NCBI GenBank assembly: GCA_028712695.1
Contig: JAQTQZ010000008.1
Coordinates: forward strand, 58,224 to 122,223
Origin: Methylovulum sp.
GTDB taxonomy: Bacteria; Pseudomonadota; Gammaproteobacteria; Methylococcales; Methylomonadaceae
Direction: 5' to 3'
Length of the DNA stretch: 64,000 nucleotides
How positions within the stretch are numbered: position 1 is the stretch's first letter; each line of letters opens with the position of its first letter. Positions 30,052-39,655 of the stretch are shown here, in pieces. The position numbers were made by a program, and so were the translations under genes. The notes under the pieces were generated by a model. That model ran no database searches, was not told where the DNA came from, and was given only the letters and a program-made list of their open reading frames with translations.

Positions 30052-30519
30052 ATGTTGCTGAAAAAAACACTTAAAAATGTGGGCATAGGGGCTTCTTTGG
30101 TTGCGTTGTTAACCACTGCGGCCGTTGTTAGGGCGGATGCTTACACCCCTTTTGCGGCAAAATTGCCCGCGAAACAGGTGTCCGTTAAAACCGCAAACCT
30201 TATCGACGTGGAAGCCGAAACGTGGCCGGGTTTTTCCCGCTCCTTTGAGATTTTATTGGACGGCATCCAAGTGCCTAAAAACACCACGGAAGCCAGCGCT
30301 TGCGAGCAGGAATTGGCGGAACACGCCGTCGCTTTTGTGAAGGATTTTTTAGCGGGTGCTAAAGATATTATGATCATCGATATGAAAATGGAAAATTCCG
30401 GACAACAAACCGCCAAGGCCGATATAGAAACCAGCAAAGGGAGCCTCACTCAAGCGCTGCTCAGCAAGGGCATGGCCCGTCCGGATACTGTGGCGCCAGA
30501 CACCGCTTGGTGCCAATAA
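30052..30519 (+). CDS. Periplasmic SNase-like (nuclease-fold) hypothetical protein
   Basis: Signal peptide then WPGFSRSFEILLDGIQVPKNTTEASACEQELAEHAVAFVKDFLAG...GSLTQALLSKGMARP, resembling staphylococcal-nuclease-like domains. Confidence 0.6.
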   Translation: MLLKKTLKNVGIGASLVALLTTAAVVRADAYTPFAAKLPAKQVSVKTANLIDVEAETWPGFSRSFEILLDGIQVPKNTTEASACEQELAEHAVAFVKDFLAGAKDIMIIDMKMENSGQQTAKADIETSKGSLTQALLSKGMARPDTVAPDTAWCQ

Positions 30520-30670
30520 GCAGCGGTTTTGCAACAGAATGCCCGGTCTTGTTGTTTTACTGGAGTATCCTAAAAAGGCTCTATATGGGTTTTAAGGTCT
30601 TTTCAAGCCAGCTCCTCAAAGGTAAAAATAAGGGAGAAAAATGGGTATTTTGGCCTATAAACTTGCTGAT

Positions 30671-30702
30671 ATTGGAGTACAAACCTAGGTTTGTACGCCA
30701 AT
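30671..30702. repeat. 32-bp near-perfect palindrome (CCTAGG family)
   Basis: ATTGGA|GTACAAACCTAGGTTTGTAC|GCCAAT; 20-bp perfect core; related to 18705-18744. Confidence 0.85.
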
Positions 30703-30819
30703 AAATGACATTTGAAGCTTTTGGTGCCCATCATTCAAAAAGACCCTAAAACCCATATTGAGCCTCTAAAAATAGGCGCTCGGCTATCCACAAAACTTAA
30801 AGATCAATAAAACAAAATT

Positions 30820-31227
30820 ATGAAGCAGCTTCTACACGCATTGAAATTGACAGGAATGCTTGTTCTGCCCTTAATGTCCGGCTGTTCCTCAGAAAGCAAA
30901 ACGACCGGATTCTGGGAGGAAATGCAAAAAGAGGCGCCTATCAATACAGGCCCGCAACGCACCGGCGAACAGGTTTACCATTACCGTTGCGAAGCCTGCC
31001 ATGGCAAAAACACCCAAGGTGCACCAATGCCTGGCGATCAGTATGAATGGGGGATACGGGCGCAAAAAGGGATGGATGTGCTGATGGATCATAGCCTCAA
31101 TGGTTTTAAACAAACCATGCCGCCACGGGGTGGTTGTTTGGACTGCAGTGACGAAGAATTGCACAGCGCGTTGATGTATATGCTGAATCAAGATGAAATC
31201 CATTTTCTGGACAACACCAAGCCATAG
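30820..31227 (+). CDS. Class I cytochrome c (lipoprotein-like)
   Basis: LMSGCSSES lipobox, YHYRCEACHGKNTQGAPMPGDQYEW with CxxCH. Confidence 0.88.
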   Translation: MKQLLHALKLTGMLVLPLMSGCSSESKTTGFWEEMQKEAPINTGPQRTGEQVYHYRCEACHGKNTQGAPMPGDQYEWGIRAQKGMDVLMDHSLNGFKQTMPPRGGCLDCSDEELHSALMYMLNQDEIHFLDNTKP

Positions 31228-31230
31228 TGT

Positions 31231-31284
31231 GTTAAACGGTCAAGCTTTCGGTTTTTGTGTAGGGTACGCATCGCGTACCCTACG
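31231..31284. repeat. Dispersed hairpin repeat (GTAGGGTACGC family), full copy
   Basis: GTTAAACGGTCAAGCTTTCGGTTTTTGTGTAGGGTACGCATCGCGTACCCTAC; perfect 11-bp stem with ATC loop. Confidence 0.8.
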
Positions 31285-31361
31285 GTAATTTGCAAAAGTT
31301 GATAACGTGGAGCGTAATCCTAACGACATAGTGGCCTGTAAATACTGAAGCACCGGTGTTT

Positions 31362-34300
31362 TCAACAATTCCATCCCCCGCCATTGCGCAACATGTCGGC
31401 AAAGGCGTCTGCGGGCACCGGTTTACAAAAATAATAGCCCTGAATCTCATCGCATTGCCGCTCAAGCAGGAAGTCAAGTTGGGTCTGCGTTTCCACTCCT
31501 TCCGCGATAGTTTTAAAGCCTAGGCTTTTGGCTAGGCTAATAATTGCAGTCACGATAGCTTCATCTCCAGGAGAATTGCCTAAGGCATCCACAAAAGACT
31601 GGTCGACTTTAAGTTTGTCAATTTTAAAGCGCTTCAAATAGCTAAGCGATGAGTAGCCTGTGCCGAAATCATCTATCGAGAGTGAGATGCCTAAGCTGCG
31701 TAGTTTATTTAGCAAGCCGATCATCCGCATTGAGTTTTCCATGGCAATGCCTTCGGTTATTTCCAATTCGAGCATAGCGGGGTCAAGCTTGGATTCGCAC
31801 AGTAATTGCGCAACTTTGTCGTAGAGGGCGTCATGGCGGAACTGAGTGACTGACAAGTTGACTGCAACCGGCACGATAGCCAGCCCGGCAGACTGCCAGG
31901 CGGTAAGCTGGCGAATGGCGGTTTGTAGCACCCAGTCCCCTATCTCAATGATAAGGCCGCTTTCTTCCGCAATAGGAATAAATTGCCCAGGTGGCACCAT
32001 GCCTTTTTGCGGATGCAACCAACGTATCAACGCCTCGGCCCCAATGATTTTTAAGGTTTTTGCATCGACCTGCGGTTGATAATATAAAAGCAGTTGCCCT
32101 TGCTCTAAAGCCAGGCGAAGTTCACTTTCGATCTGTAGTTTTAGGCTGACTTGTTCATGCAGTTGTCGGGTGAAAAATTGGAAATTGTTGCGGCCATTTT
32201 GTTTGGCCCGGAACAGGGCGGCATCGGCGGCTTGGGTAAGCTGTTCGAAATTAGCGCCATCCTGTGGAAATAAGGCGATACCGACGCTCGCAGTCAGGGA
32301 AACACGCTGGTTTGCGATGATAAAAGGCTGGGCAACGATTTCCAGCACTTTTTTTGCCACATGCGCCGTCCCTTCCAAATCCGCGTCGGGCAGTAACAGG
32401 ATAAATTCGTCGCCCCCTTGTCGGCACAGGGTGTCATCGGGGCGGAGTTGGCTGGCCAGGCGGACTGACAGTTCTTTGAGCAGATGGTCGCCATTGTCAG
32501 AGCCTAACGAGTCATTGATGATGTTGAACCGGTCAAGGTCAATATATATCAGCGCAAGGCCACCGTCGGCCCTTAATGAACCGCTTATTGCCAGCTCCGT
32601 GCGGTCACGCAGCAGGGTACGGTTGGGCAGCTTGGTCAGCGGGTCGAAATTGCTGAGGAACTGGATAAGCTCGTCCGTGGCCTTCTGTTCGGTAAGGTCG
32701 CTCATGATGGCGATATGGTGGACAATCTGGCCATTCTGGTCGCGGACAACGCTGATGGAGAGCCGTTGTGGAAAAATATCGCCATTTTTACGGCAATTGG
32801 TGACTTCGCCCCGCCAATATCCGCTGTTCAGGATATCACTCCACATGGCCTTATAAAACAACTCGTCATGTCGCTTTGTGGAGATAAAATTGGGGTTATT
32901 GCCCATTATTTCTTCCGCCTTATAACCGCTCATTTCACAGTAAGCCGGATTCACGGCAACAATTTTGTTGTTGGCATCGGTGATTAAAATACCTTCCCGG
33001 CTTGACTCAAACACTTGGGCATTGAGGCGTAATTGTTGTTCTGCCGCGATACGTGAAGTGACATCGTATGCCAACATAATTTCCGCCGCCCGGCCTTCAA
33101 AATTCAATGGGTGCCGGCTGATTTCAACCCAGATCAGGCTGGCGTCTTTTCTGCGGTGCTTCAAGACCACCGTGTGGTTGAAAAAATCAATAGTCAGCAT
33201 TCCCGCTTGCAACCCAGACACATCTGCCGCTGGCCAAAGGTCGGTAAGGGTCATGCTAAGGAAGGCCTCAAGCGTGTAACCGTAATGTCTGATAGCGGCG
33301 CTGTTTACGGCGAGGAAAGCCAGCGTGTCCAAGTCATAAACCCACATCGGCACGGGATTGGCATCGAACAGCAGATGGTAGCGTTCCTCACCTTCGCGTA
33401 AGGTTGTCTCGGTCTGTTTGCGTTCGGTGATGTCCTGGATAGTGCCTTCTATTGATACGGCTTGCTTGTCTGATGAAGCGCCGTACCTCAGCTCACCTTG
33501 CGCTTCGAGCACACGGACGCTGCCATCCGGCAATAGGATCCTGAATTCGAGTGCAGATGCGTCCTTTCCTTCCCCCCAGCGTTTGATTTGTATTTGCACA
33601 ATCTGCCGGTCTTCGGGATGGATAAGTTTTAAGAATGCTTCAAAGGTATGGTCAAAGCTGTCAGGCGTAATTTGATGGAGGCGGTAGGTTTCGTCAGACC
33701 AGATGATCTTATTGCTACGGAGGTCAATACGCCAACTCCCAATCCGGGCAATACGCTGGGAATCGGACAGCATTTGCTCCTTGCTGCGCAGGGCGGCTTC
33801 TGAGGCCAGGCGTTGGACTTCATGATCCCGGTTGTCCAGCGCAAAGCTCATATCGTCTGCCATCTCGGTGAGCAAACGTATCGCATCTGCATCAAAGGCA
33901 TCTGTTTCGGTATGGTAAAGGTTAAATACCGCAAAGGGACTGGCATTGCGTTGAATAGGAAAAGCGGCGGCAGAACCCCAGCCGAAGCGTTTTACCTGCG
34001 CGTGCCAAGGACGGGTTAATGAGGTTGTAAAATAGTCATTGGCAATGATTGCACGGTTTTCGCGTAATGCGGTGCCGGCCAGCCCGCAGCCTTCCGGGAC
34101 AGCCCCGTTTGAAGAAATAATGAGCCCATCCAGATAGTCCACTCCAGTACCGTAGGCGCTTATTGGTAAAATCAATGCGCTGGATTCTTCCAGTTTGCCT
34201 ATCCATGCCATGGTCATGCCGCCATACTGCACGGCATTCTGGCAGACCATAGAAAACAAGTCCGTTTCATTACCCATATGGACGATGGCTTGGTTGGTTT

Positions 34301-35735
34301 CGCTAAGGGCCTGATAGAGGTCTGTCAACCGTTGGATACGCTGGCAGGCTTTTTTTTGTTCCGTCAAATCATGTAAAACAGCAATGAAACGCTTGCCGTC
34401 TATCCGGTGAGCCCTTATTTCCACAGGAAACTCGCTGCCGTTTTTACGGACATGCAGCCATTCTCCCCGATGCCGTGGAACGCTCATCAGCCAGCTAATG
34501 GCGGGTTCCAAGCGTTGGCGTTCCTTCTTCGCCAGTAAATCGGGCAGCCGCAGCTTAAGCAGTTCATCAGCGCTATAACCCAGCATGTTAAGCACTGCGG
34601 GATTCGCGTTAACTAGGGTTAAGTCGGCGTCCAGTATCAGCACCCCATCCCCATCCAAATCAAACAGTTGCCGAAAATAGCGATGGGCCCGGTTACGCTG
34701 GCTTGCCTGTAACCAGACCAAAACACTTAGTAATAAGGTGATAGTGCACCCTGTGATGGCCACCCAAACCGCTTTATCCTTAGATGGCACACGTGCTTCG
34801 AAAGCCGGTGTCGTCGCCATTAGCAGCGTCCACGGATGGTCGCCGACCATGATTTGACGGTGGGTTTTAAGGCCACTAGAACGTAGTATGTCCTGATTGA
34901 GCTGACCGTCTGAACGGTACAATCGGGTTTTTCCCAATTTGGGCTCGCCATCATGGATTTCAATGAGCACGTCCGGGTCGAATTCGCCGCGCAGTCCAGC
35001 CATCAAATCATTAATGCGGAAAGGCACATCCACCCAGCCAGTAATCGTTGTGCTTTGATCCGTTTTCTTATCGGGTTTTATGCCATTGCGATAAATGGGC
35101 AGGTACATTACGAAACCTATTGAGTCAGGTTTCCCTAAGTCTTGGATTAGCGTGAAGTGGTCAGTGACCGCCACTTCACCGGTTTCGGCCGAACGTTCCA
35201 ACGCAACAGCGGCTTCCGGGACGGTTAAGATATCGTAGCCTAACGCCTTAGTGTTTTCTTCCGAAGGTTCCATGAACACGATAGGCGCATAACGGTCACG
35301 CTTGCCTTCCGGCATGATGCGGTAATCAGGAAAACCTTGCTTGCGGATTGCCCGTTCATGCTTGCTCTTGTCGGCTTCAGGCACTACCAGCACTAAGCCA
35401 ATGCCTTGTATGCCCGGGGTTTTTTCCTGTATTTGCAGATCTTGGATGTAAGTCCGAAATTCAGTGCGGGTAATGAGCCGGGAACCTTCGAAATACCCTT
35501 TAACGCCGCGCATGACCACTTCATAGGCGACGATACGGTTGACGATATTATGGGCAATTTGATCCACAACAACACCCAACCCAGTTTGCAGGTCTTTCGT
35601 CATCTGTTGTTGCGCGTCACGCCACAAACTGACCGTGACGCCACAACCACCGCACAGGACTAGCGCGGAGATCAGCCACGGCCTAAGCAGTGATCCTGAA
35701 AAACGCGAATAGAATTTATTAATTGGGAAAATCAT
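31362..35735 (-). CDS. CHASE-PAS-GAF-PAS GGDEF/EAL bifunctional diguanylate cyclase/phosphodiesterase
   Basis: 1457 aa; CHASE-like periplasmic domain, several PAS boxes, CRQGGDEFILLLP, EAL-type ELEITEGIAMENS, DDFGTGYSSLSYLK. Confidence 0.93.
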   Translation of the reverse strand: MIFPINKFYSRFSGSLLRPWLISALVLCGGCGVTVSLWRDAQQQMTKDLQTGLGVVVDQIAHNIVNRIVAYEVVMRGVKGYFEGSRLITRTEFRTYIQDLQIQEKTPGIQGIGLVLVVPEADKSKHERAIRKQGFPDYRIMPEGKRDRYAPIVFMEPSEENTKALGYDILTVPEAAVALERSAETGEVAVTDHFTLIQDLGKPDSIGFVMYLPIYRNGIKPDKKTDQSTTITGWVDVPFRINDLMAGLRGEFDPDVLIEIHDGEPKLGKTRLYRSDGQLNQDILRSSGLKTHRQIMVGDHPWTLLMATTPAFEARVPSKDKAVWVAITGCTITLLLSVLVWLQASQRNRAHRYFRQLFDLDGDGVLILDADLTLVNANPAVLNMLGYSADELLKLRLPDLLAKKERQRLEPAISWLMSVPRHRGEWLHVRKNGSEFPVEIRAHRIDGKRFIAVLHDLTEQKKACQRIQRLTDLYQALSETNQAIVHMGNETDLFSMVCQNAVQYGGMTMAWIGKLEESSALILPISAYGTGVDYLDGLIISSNGAVPEGCGLAGTALRENRAIIANDYFTTSLTRPWHAQVKRFGWGSAAAFPIQRNASPFAVFNLYHTETDAFDADAIRLLTEMADDMSFALDNRDHEVQRLASEAALRSKEQMLSDSQRIARIGSWRIDLRSNKIIWSDETYRLHQITPDSFDHTFEAFLKLIHPEDRQIVQIQIKRWGEGKDASALEFRILLPDGSVRVLEAQGELRYGASSDKQAVSIEGTIQDITERKQTETTLREGEERYHLLFDANPVPMWVYDLDTLAFLAVNSAAIRHYGYTLEAFLSMTLTDLWPAADVSGLQAGMLTIDFFNHTVVLKHRRKDASLIWVEISRHPLNFEGRAAEIMLAYDVTSRIAAEQQLRLNAQVFESSREGILITDANNKIVAVNPAYCEMSGYKAEEIMGNNPNFISTKRHDELFYKAMWSDILNSGYWRGEVTNCRKNGDIFPQRLSISVVRDQNGQIVHHIAIMSDLTEQKATDELIQFLSNFDPLTKLPNRTLLRDRTELAISGSLRADGGLALIYIDLDRFNIINDSLGSDNGDHLLKELSVRLASQLRPDDTLCRQGGDEFILLLPDADLEGTAHVAKKVLEIVAQPFIIANQRVSLTASVGIALFPQDGANFEQLTQAADAALFRAKQNGRNNFQFFTRQLHEQVSLKLQIESELRLALEQGQLLLYYQPQVDAKTLKIIGAEALIRWLHPQKGMVPPGQFIPIAEESGLIIEIGDWVLQTAIRQLTAWQSAGLAIVPVAVNLSVTQFRHDALYDKVAQLLCESKLDPAMLELEITEGIAMENSMRMIGLLNKLRSLGISLSIDDFGTGYSSLSYLKRFKIDKLKVDQSFVDALGNSPGDEAIVTAIISLAKSLGFKTIAEGVETQTQLDFLLERQCDEIQGYYFCKPVPADAFADMLRNGGGWNC

Positions 35736-35849
35736 TTCGCTGCTACCTAGCTTTTGAGTATTCGCACGCCGATATCCCCTTGCCTACTGGTCGGATCTGG
35801 ACACTAAATTATAGACTATAAGTCAGCAAGGGCATCAGGGGCTGTGCCT

Positions 35850-37400
35850 TCAGTCCTCAACACAGAGCCACTTTGCCGCTAAAAACACTAACGCCATTAG
35901 TGCGTAGGCCGCCGACCATTCCCACGCGGGCGTTAAAGACAGCGCCGTGTCGCCAGCTGTCCAGCGGTAAGAATGGATCAGTCCGCAAGCCGATAATAAA
36001 CTGGCCGAGCCGCTCCACAATGCCGCGTTAACAAATTGCCGTTCAATGATGGCGACCGTCAATGCCGCCAAAATCATCGCGGTAAAAATAAACCCTTGCT
36101 CCAGTGCAAATGCCCCGTTTATCCAAATGTCCGCTTGCTGGAAACGTGCCAGCATCGTCTCGGAAAAAGCGGGCATAGGCGCGCCGCCATAATCCGCCGC
36201 ACGGACACCGCTTTTCGCCATGAACGCCCCCCACGCGGCAATGCCCGGCAGCAAGCCCATCACCACTGCCGGTGCATGGCTTTTGGGCGTTTCCTGAAAC
36301 GCTTGCGCGGCAATCACAATGCCTATCCATAACACAATCGCCATCCCCGCATCGACCGGAACCGCCCAGACGATATAGGACAAACCGCCGGTCAAACAAA
36401 CCAGCGTGATGAAGGTACCGTTCAAGATCGAATAACCGGCACGGGCACCCATGGCTTTCCAGCCTGGATGGCCGATGTAAATAGTGGTCGGGAAGCAGGA
36501 GCCGAACAGGCTGGCGGCTAAGGTGCCGATGCCGTTGACTGCCAATGAGGATTGCGTCGGGTAACTGTCGCCCGCCGCTTCGGCGGACTCGATGTTTTGC
36601 AAGGAGCCCATGACATTAAACAGCCCCATCGGGATGATGACTGACAAATAACTTAGGCTATGTTCCGAAGTTAGTGCCGCGAGCAAATCGCCGATGACCG
36701 GCACCGGCAAATACACGCCCAGTTCGTTGTCGGGCAATTCCCCGACCGGCGCCAAACCCATCAGCCACGATAGCAACACGCCCAACACCACCGCCACCAG
36801 GCCGCCCGGAATATTGCCGCGAAACCGCAGCTTGCCGAAATAGACCAATAAAATCACGCCCAACGTCACCAGCCCGACCACCGGATGGGCGTAAGTGCGG
36901 AACAAAAAGCCAAGGGAAATGAAGGTTAGGGCGATGCCCGACAAGGTGGACAATAAGGCGGCGCGGGGGGTGACGCGCCTTAATTTCTCGACGACGAATG
37001 AACCGCCGAATTCAATCAGCCCCGAACCAAAACAGGCCAACAGGCCCGCTTGCCAGGCAATCGTTTCGGGGTTTGTTGCACCGGCCGCTTCTGCCAGCAG
37101 TTTGGCGGGCAGCATCACCAGAAAAATATAGGCGAATAATGACACCGTGTTGATGCCGTAAGGCAAGGCGCAAATGTCGTTGCGCCCTGTTGCCGCCGCC
37201 AATTGCTTGGCTTGGTAAGCATAAAAAATATTGCCGACCAGTAAGGAAACGGCGGCGCCGGGCAAGATGTGCCGATAGGTCAAATCGTCCGAAAAGCCCA
37301 GCACATGCCGGCATAAGCCCACGATAACCAGCAATTGCACCAAGTTGTCCAAAGCGAGGCCAAAGAAGCCGTCAATGTCGGCGCGTACAAACCATTTCAT
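35850..37400 (-). CDS. NCS2/xanthine-uracil-like permease
   Basis: 516 aa, ~12 hydrophobic segments; ALDNLVQLLVIVGLCRHVLGF, ICALPYGINTVSLFAYIF, FNVMGSLQNIESAEAAGDSYPT. Confidence 0.75.
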   Translation of the reverse strand: MKWFVRADIDGFFGLALDNLVQLLVIVGLCRHVLGFSDDLTYRHILPGAAVSLLVGNIFYAYQAKQLAAATGRNDICALPYGINTVSLFAYIFLVMLPAKLLAEAAGATNPETIAWQAGLLACFGSGLIEFGGSFVVEKLRRVTPRAALLSTLSGIALTFISLGFLFRTYAHPVVGLVTLGVILLVYFGKLRFRGNIPGGLVAVVLGVLLSWLMGLAPVGELPDNELGVYLPVPVIGDLLAALTSEHSLSYLSVIIPMGLFNVMGSLQNIESAEAAGDSYPTQSSLAVNGIGTLAASLFGSCFPTTIYIGHPGWKAMGARAGYSILNGTFITLVCLTGGLSYIVWAVPVDAGMAIVLWIGIVIAAQAFQETPKSHAPAVVMGLLPGIAAWGAFMAKSGVRAADYGGAPMPAFSETMLARFQQADIWINGAFALEQGFIFTAMILAALTVAIIERQFVNAALWSGSASLLSACGLIHSYRWTAGDTALSLTPAWEWSAAYALMALVFLAAKWLCVED

Positions 37401-37545
37401 AGTGAAATCCTGATTCTAAAACAACTTGGGTTTGGTATAAATTAAGCAATGATCAAAACATTGCCCTAGCCGGATGGGATTGCTTTGTCATCGGACACCG
37501 GCAATAGGCAATGATGCCAGCGATAAAGCCGATGACAAAGTTAAA

Positions 37546-37677
37546 TCAGGGAGGTGGGATGTGTTCGATTTGGCAAAGCGACTTCAATTTGTTGAAAACG
37601 GCCTCAATCAGGGGATGGCTGTGCAGGTGACGGCAGAAATCATCTGCTAGGCAAAACAGTTTGCTTAAATTCTCCAT
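37546..37677 (-). pseudogene. Internally deleted IS982-like transposase remnant
   Basis: MENLSKLFCLADDFCRHLHSHPLIEAVFNKLKSLCQIEHIPPP*: an IS982-like N-terminus joined directly to an IS982-like C-terminus (LIEAVFNKLKSLCQIEH). Confidence 0.62.
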
Positions 37678-37805
37678 AAGCGTCCCTTGGCGGCATTTCA
37701 ATTTGTTTGTGCAAACAATATATTACGCCAAAAAGTCGGTGTTCGCCCGTTGTCCGTTTATCCCAACTTAGGTTAATTGAGCCCTGCCGCTTAGTCCACA
37801 CGCAT

Positions 37806-37842
37806 AAAAAACCCTTACCTGGAAACTCCGGGTAAGGGTTTG
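37806..37842 (-). terminator. Rho-independent terminator
   Basis: AACCCTTACC/GGTAAGGGTT stem, followed by a T tract on the minus strand, downstream of the 37894-38283 gene. Confidence 0.8.
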
Positions 37843-37893
37843 GTTTACGCTACCTATTTAAAATAGCGTATGACAGCGCCGCAGCCTTTTAGA

Positions 37894-38283
37894 TTAATGG
37901 CTTGATGCGTAGAGCTGTTGAATCGTTTTATATCGGTTAACGGCATCGGCTAAAGCCACTTTAGCCGCTTCCACGTCATTTTTCAGGAGTGCCGAACGCA
38001 CTTGTTTCAAAACATTACTGGCTTGGTTACGTTTTACGTCCAGCACGTTATTGGCAATATCTTTTTGCAACTGGCGGGCATCGCTGACCATATCAATCAA
38101 TGTTTCGTTGTTAGTGCCGTTGTTCAGCGCGGATTGGGCCTCTTCAACTTTAGCCAAGGTATTGTTGATTGCCGCTTTAACCTCTTCATATGAGGGATTG
38201 GCGACGGCAAGGACATTTGACGAGAGGGCCGCCAAGGACAGCGCGATGACAGAAGAGACTAAAATTTTTTTGCAGGTGTTCAT
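37894..38283 (-). CDS. Small periplasmic helical protein of unknown function
   Basis: MNTCKKILVSSVIALSLAALSSNVLAVANPSYEEVKAAINNTLAKVEEAQSALNNG; signal peptide. Confidence 0.7.
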   Translation of the reverse strand: MNTCKKILVSSVIALSLAALSSNVLAVANPSYEEVKAAINNTLAKVEEAQSALNNGTNNETLIDMVSDARQLQKDIANNVLDVKRNQASNVLKQVRSALLKNDVEAAKVALADAVNRYKTIQQLYASSH

Positions 38284-38397
38284 AGGACATGACCTCACAG
38301 TAGAAATAAAAGGGGTGATACCCAACAATCAACCTTGTGCGTTTAGCTAAGGATTATTTAGGTTAATTACTAGGACGGGTAAATTCTAGCAGATTTA

Positions 38398-38432
38398 GTT
38401 CTAATTAAAACTAATTTTGTTCTAGTAAGAAC
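38398..38432. promoter_or_regulatory. Candidate MarR operators
   Basis: GTTCTAATTAAAAC (38398-38411) and palindromic GTTCTAGTAAGAAC (38419-38432); the first is repeated exactly at 38643-38656. Confidence 0.55.
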
Positions 38433-38642
38433 TATTTTTAATTACCTAGCGTTTTTATTGGTATTTATTATCTATTAATTTTTAAAAATTATATATTTAT
38501 CAATGGATTAAGATTTACTATGGGCGGACTTCTTAAGATAGCAACTAACAGCATTGGCAATACAACAGCCGCAAGCAGTGCGGAATCGACAGGTTGTCCA
38601 GTATTTCTGATAGCCAACCGTTAAAAATAACGGTATTGTTTT

Positions 38643-38656
38643 GTTCTAATTAAAAC
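38643..38656. promoter_or_regulatory. Candidate MarR operator
   Basis: GTTCTAATTAAAAC, 17 nt upstream of the marR ATG (38673). Confidence 0.55.
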
Positions 38657-38672
38657 GATTGATTTGAATAAA

Positions 38673-39143
38673 ATGGATACGCCGACCACTTTTCCAACCG
38701 TGCTGCGTGAGTTGTTGCGGACGCATCAAGCTTTTCTGGCCTATGCTGCCCGTCATGTCCACAAACTTGACCTTACTTTGCCGCAGTTCGACATCATTAT
38801 TACGCTGGGCAACACCCCTGGGATGCCCTACAAGATACTGGGTGAAAAAACGTTAATCACCAAAGGGACGCTAACAGGCGTGATTAGCCGTCTTGAGGAC
38901 AAAGGGCTCGTCCAACGTGTTGCTTCAGAAACGGATGGACGCAGCCAGATTATCCGCTTGACGGAAGCTGGCAATGCTTTGTTCGAGCGCACTTTTCCTG
39001 AGCATTTGTTGTTTATTGGCCAATTATTTACTGATTATTCCCCAGAAGATATTGATGCGCTTGAAGCCGCTCTAAAGCGCTTGCACCAAGCCGCCACATC
39101 GGCGCGTAACAAGGCCGGTGCCAACGGGCAGGAAACCGCGTAG
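38673..39143 (+). CDS. MarR-family transcriptional regulator
   Basis: LPQFDIIITLGNTPGMPYKILGEKTLITKGTLTGVISRLEDKGLVQRVASETDGRSQIIRLTEAG. Confidence 0.93.
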   Translation: MDTPTTFPTVLRELLRTHQAFLAYAARHVHKLDLTLPQFDIIITLGNTPGMPYKILGEKTLITKGTLTGVISRLEDKGLVQRVASETDGRSQIIRLTEAGNALFERTFPEHLLFIGQLFTDYSPEDIDALEAALKRLHQAATSARNKAGANGQETA

Positions 39144-39190
39144 CCCTTGTCCTTCCTCTATCGGATTTATCAAGTATACGGAACCCCGTC

Positions 39191-39553
39191 ATGTCAGACC
39201 TGAACGATCCTAGGGTGTTTTTTGCCGCCGAACGCACGCTGTTGGCATGGAACCGCACGAGCCTCACCTTAATGGCATTTGGTTTTGTCATCGAACGGTT
39301 CGGCTTGTTTTTGCACGTGCTTTTGCCAAAACAGGATATCAGCATGCCATTCTGGATTGGTGTGGGCTTTATTGTTTTAGGGGCATTGGCTGTATTGATA
39401 GCGTCCCTGCAATACCGACGGGTGCTCTTTACGCTTAAACCTATCGAAATACCTAAAGGATACTGGGCTGGTTTTGGCATATTTGTAAGCCTTGTGGTCG
39501 CCGCACTGGGTATTGCACTTGCTGTTTACTTGTTTGTCGATGCTAAGCTTTAA
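39191..39553 (+). CDS. DUF202 (YidH-like) membrane protein
   Basis: DPRVFFAAERTLLAWNRTSLTLMAFGFVIERFGLFL. Confidence 0.93.
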   Translation: MSDLNDPRVFFAAERTLLAWNRTSLTLMAFGFVIERFGLFLHVLLPKQDISMPFWIGVGFIVLGALAVLIASLQYRRVLFTLKPIEIPKGYWAGFGIFVSLVVAALGIALAVYLFVDAKL

Positions 39554-39562
39554 GCGATATAC

Positions 39563-39600
39563 TTTAAACGGTCAAGTTCTCGGTTTTTTGTGTAGATACC
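39563..39600. repeat. Dispersed repeat (GTAGGGTACGC family), partial copy
   Basis: TTTAAACGGTCAAGTTCTCGGTTTTTTGTGTAGATACC; matches the 5' half of 31231-31284, hairpin missing. Confidence 0.7.
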
Positions 39601-39655
39601 GTCTTAAAACCCAACAGCCTCAGACCTTATTTGACAATTGATTAAGCAACACATC

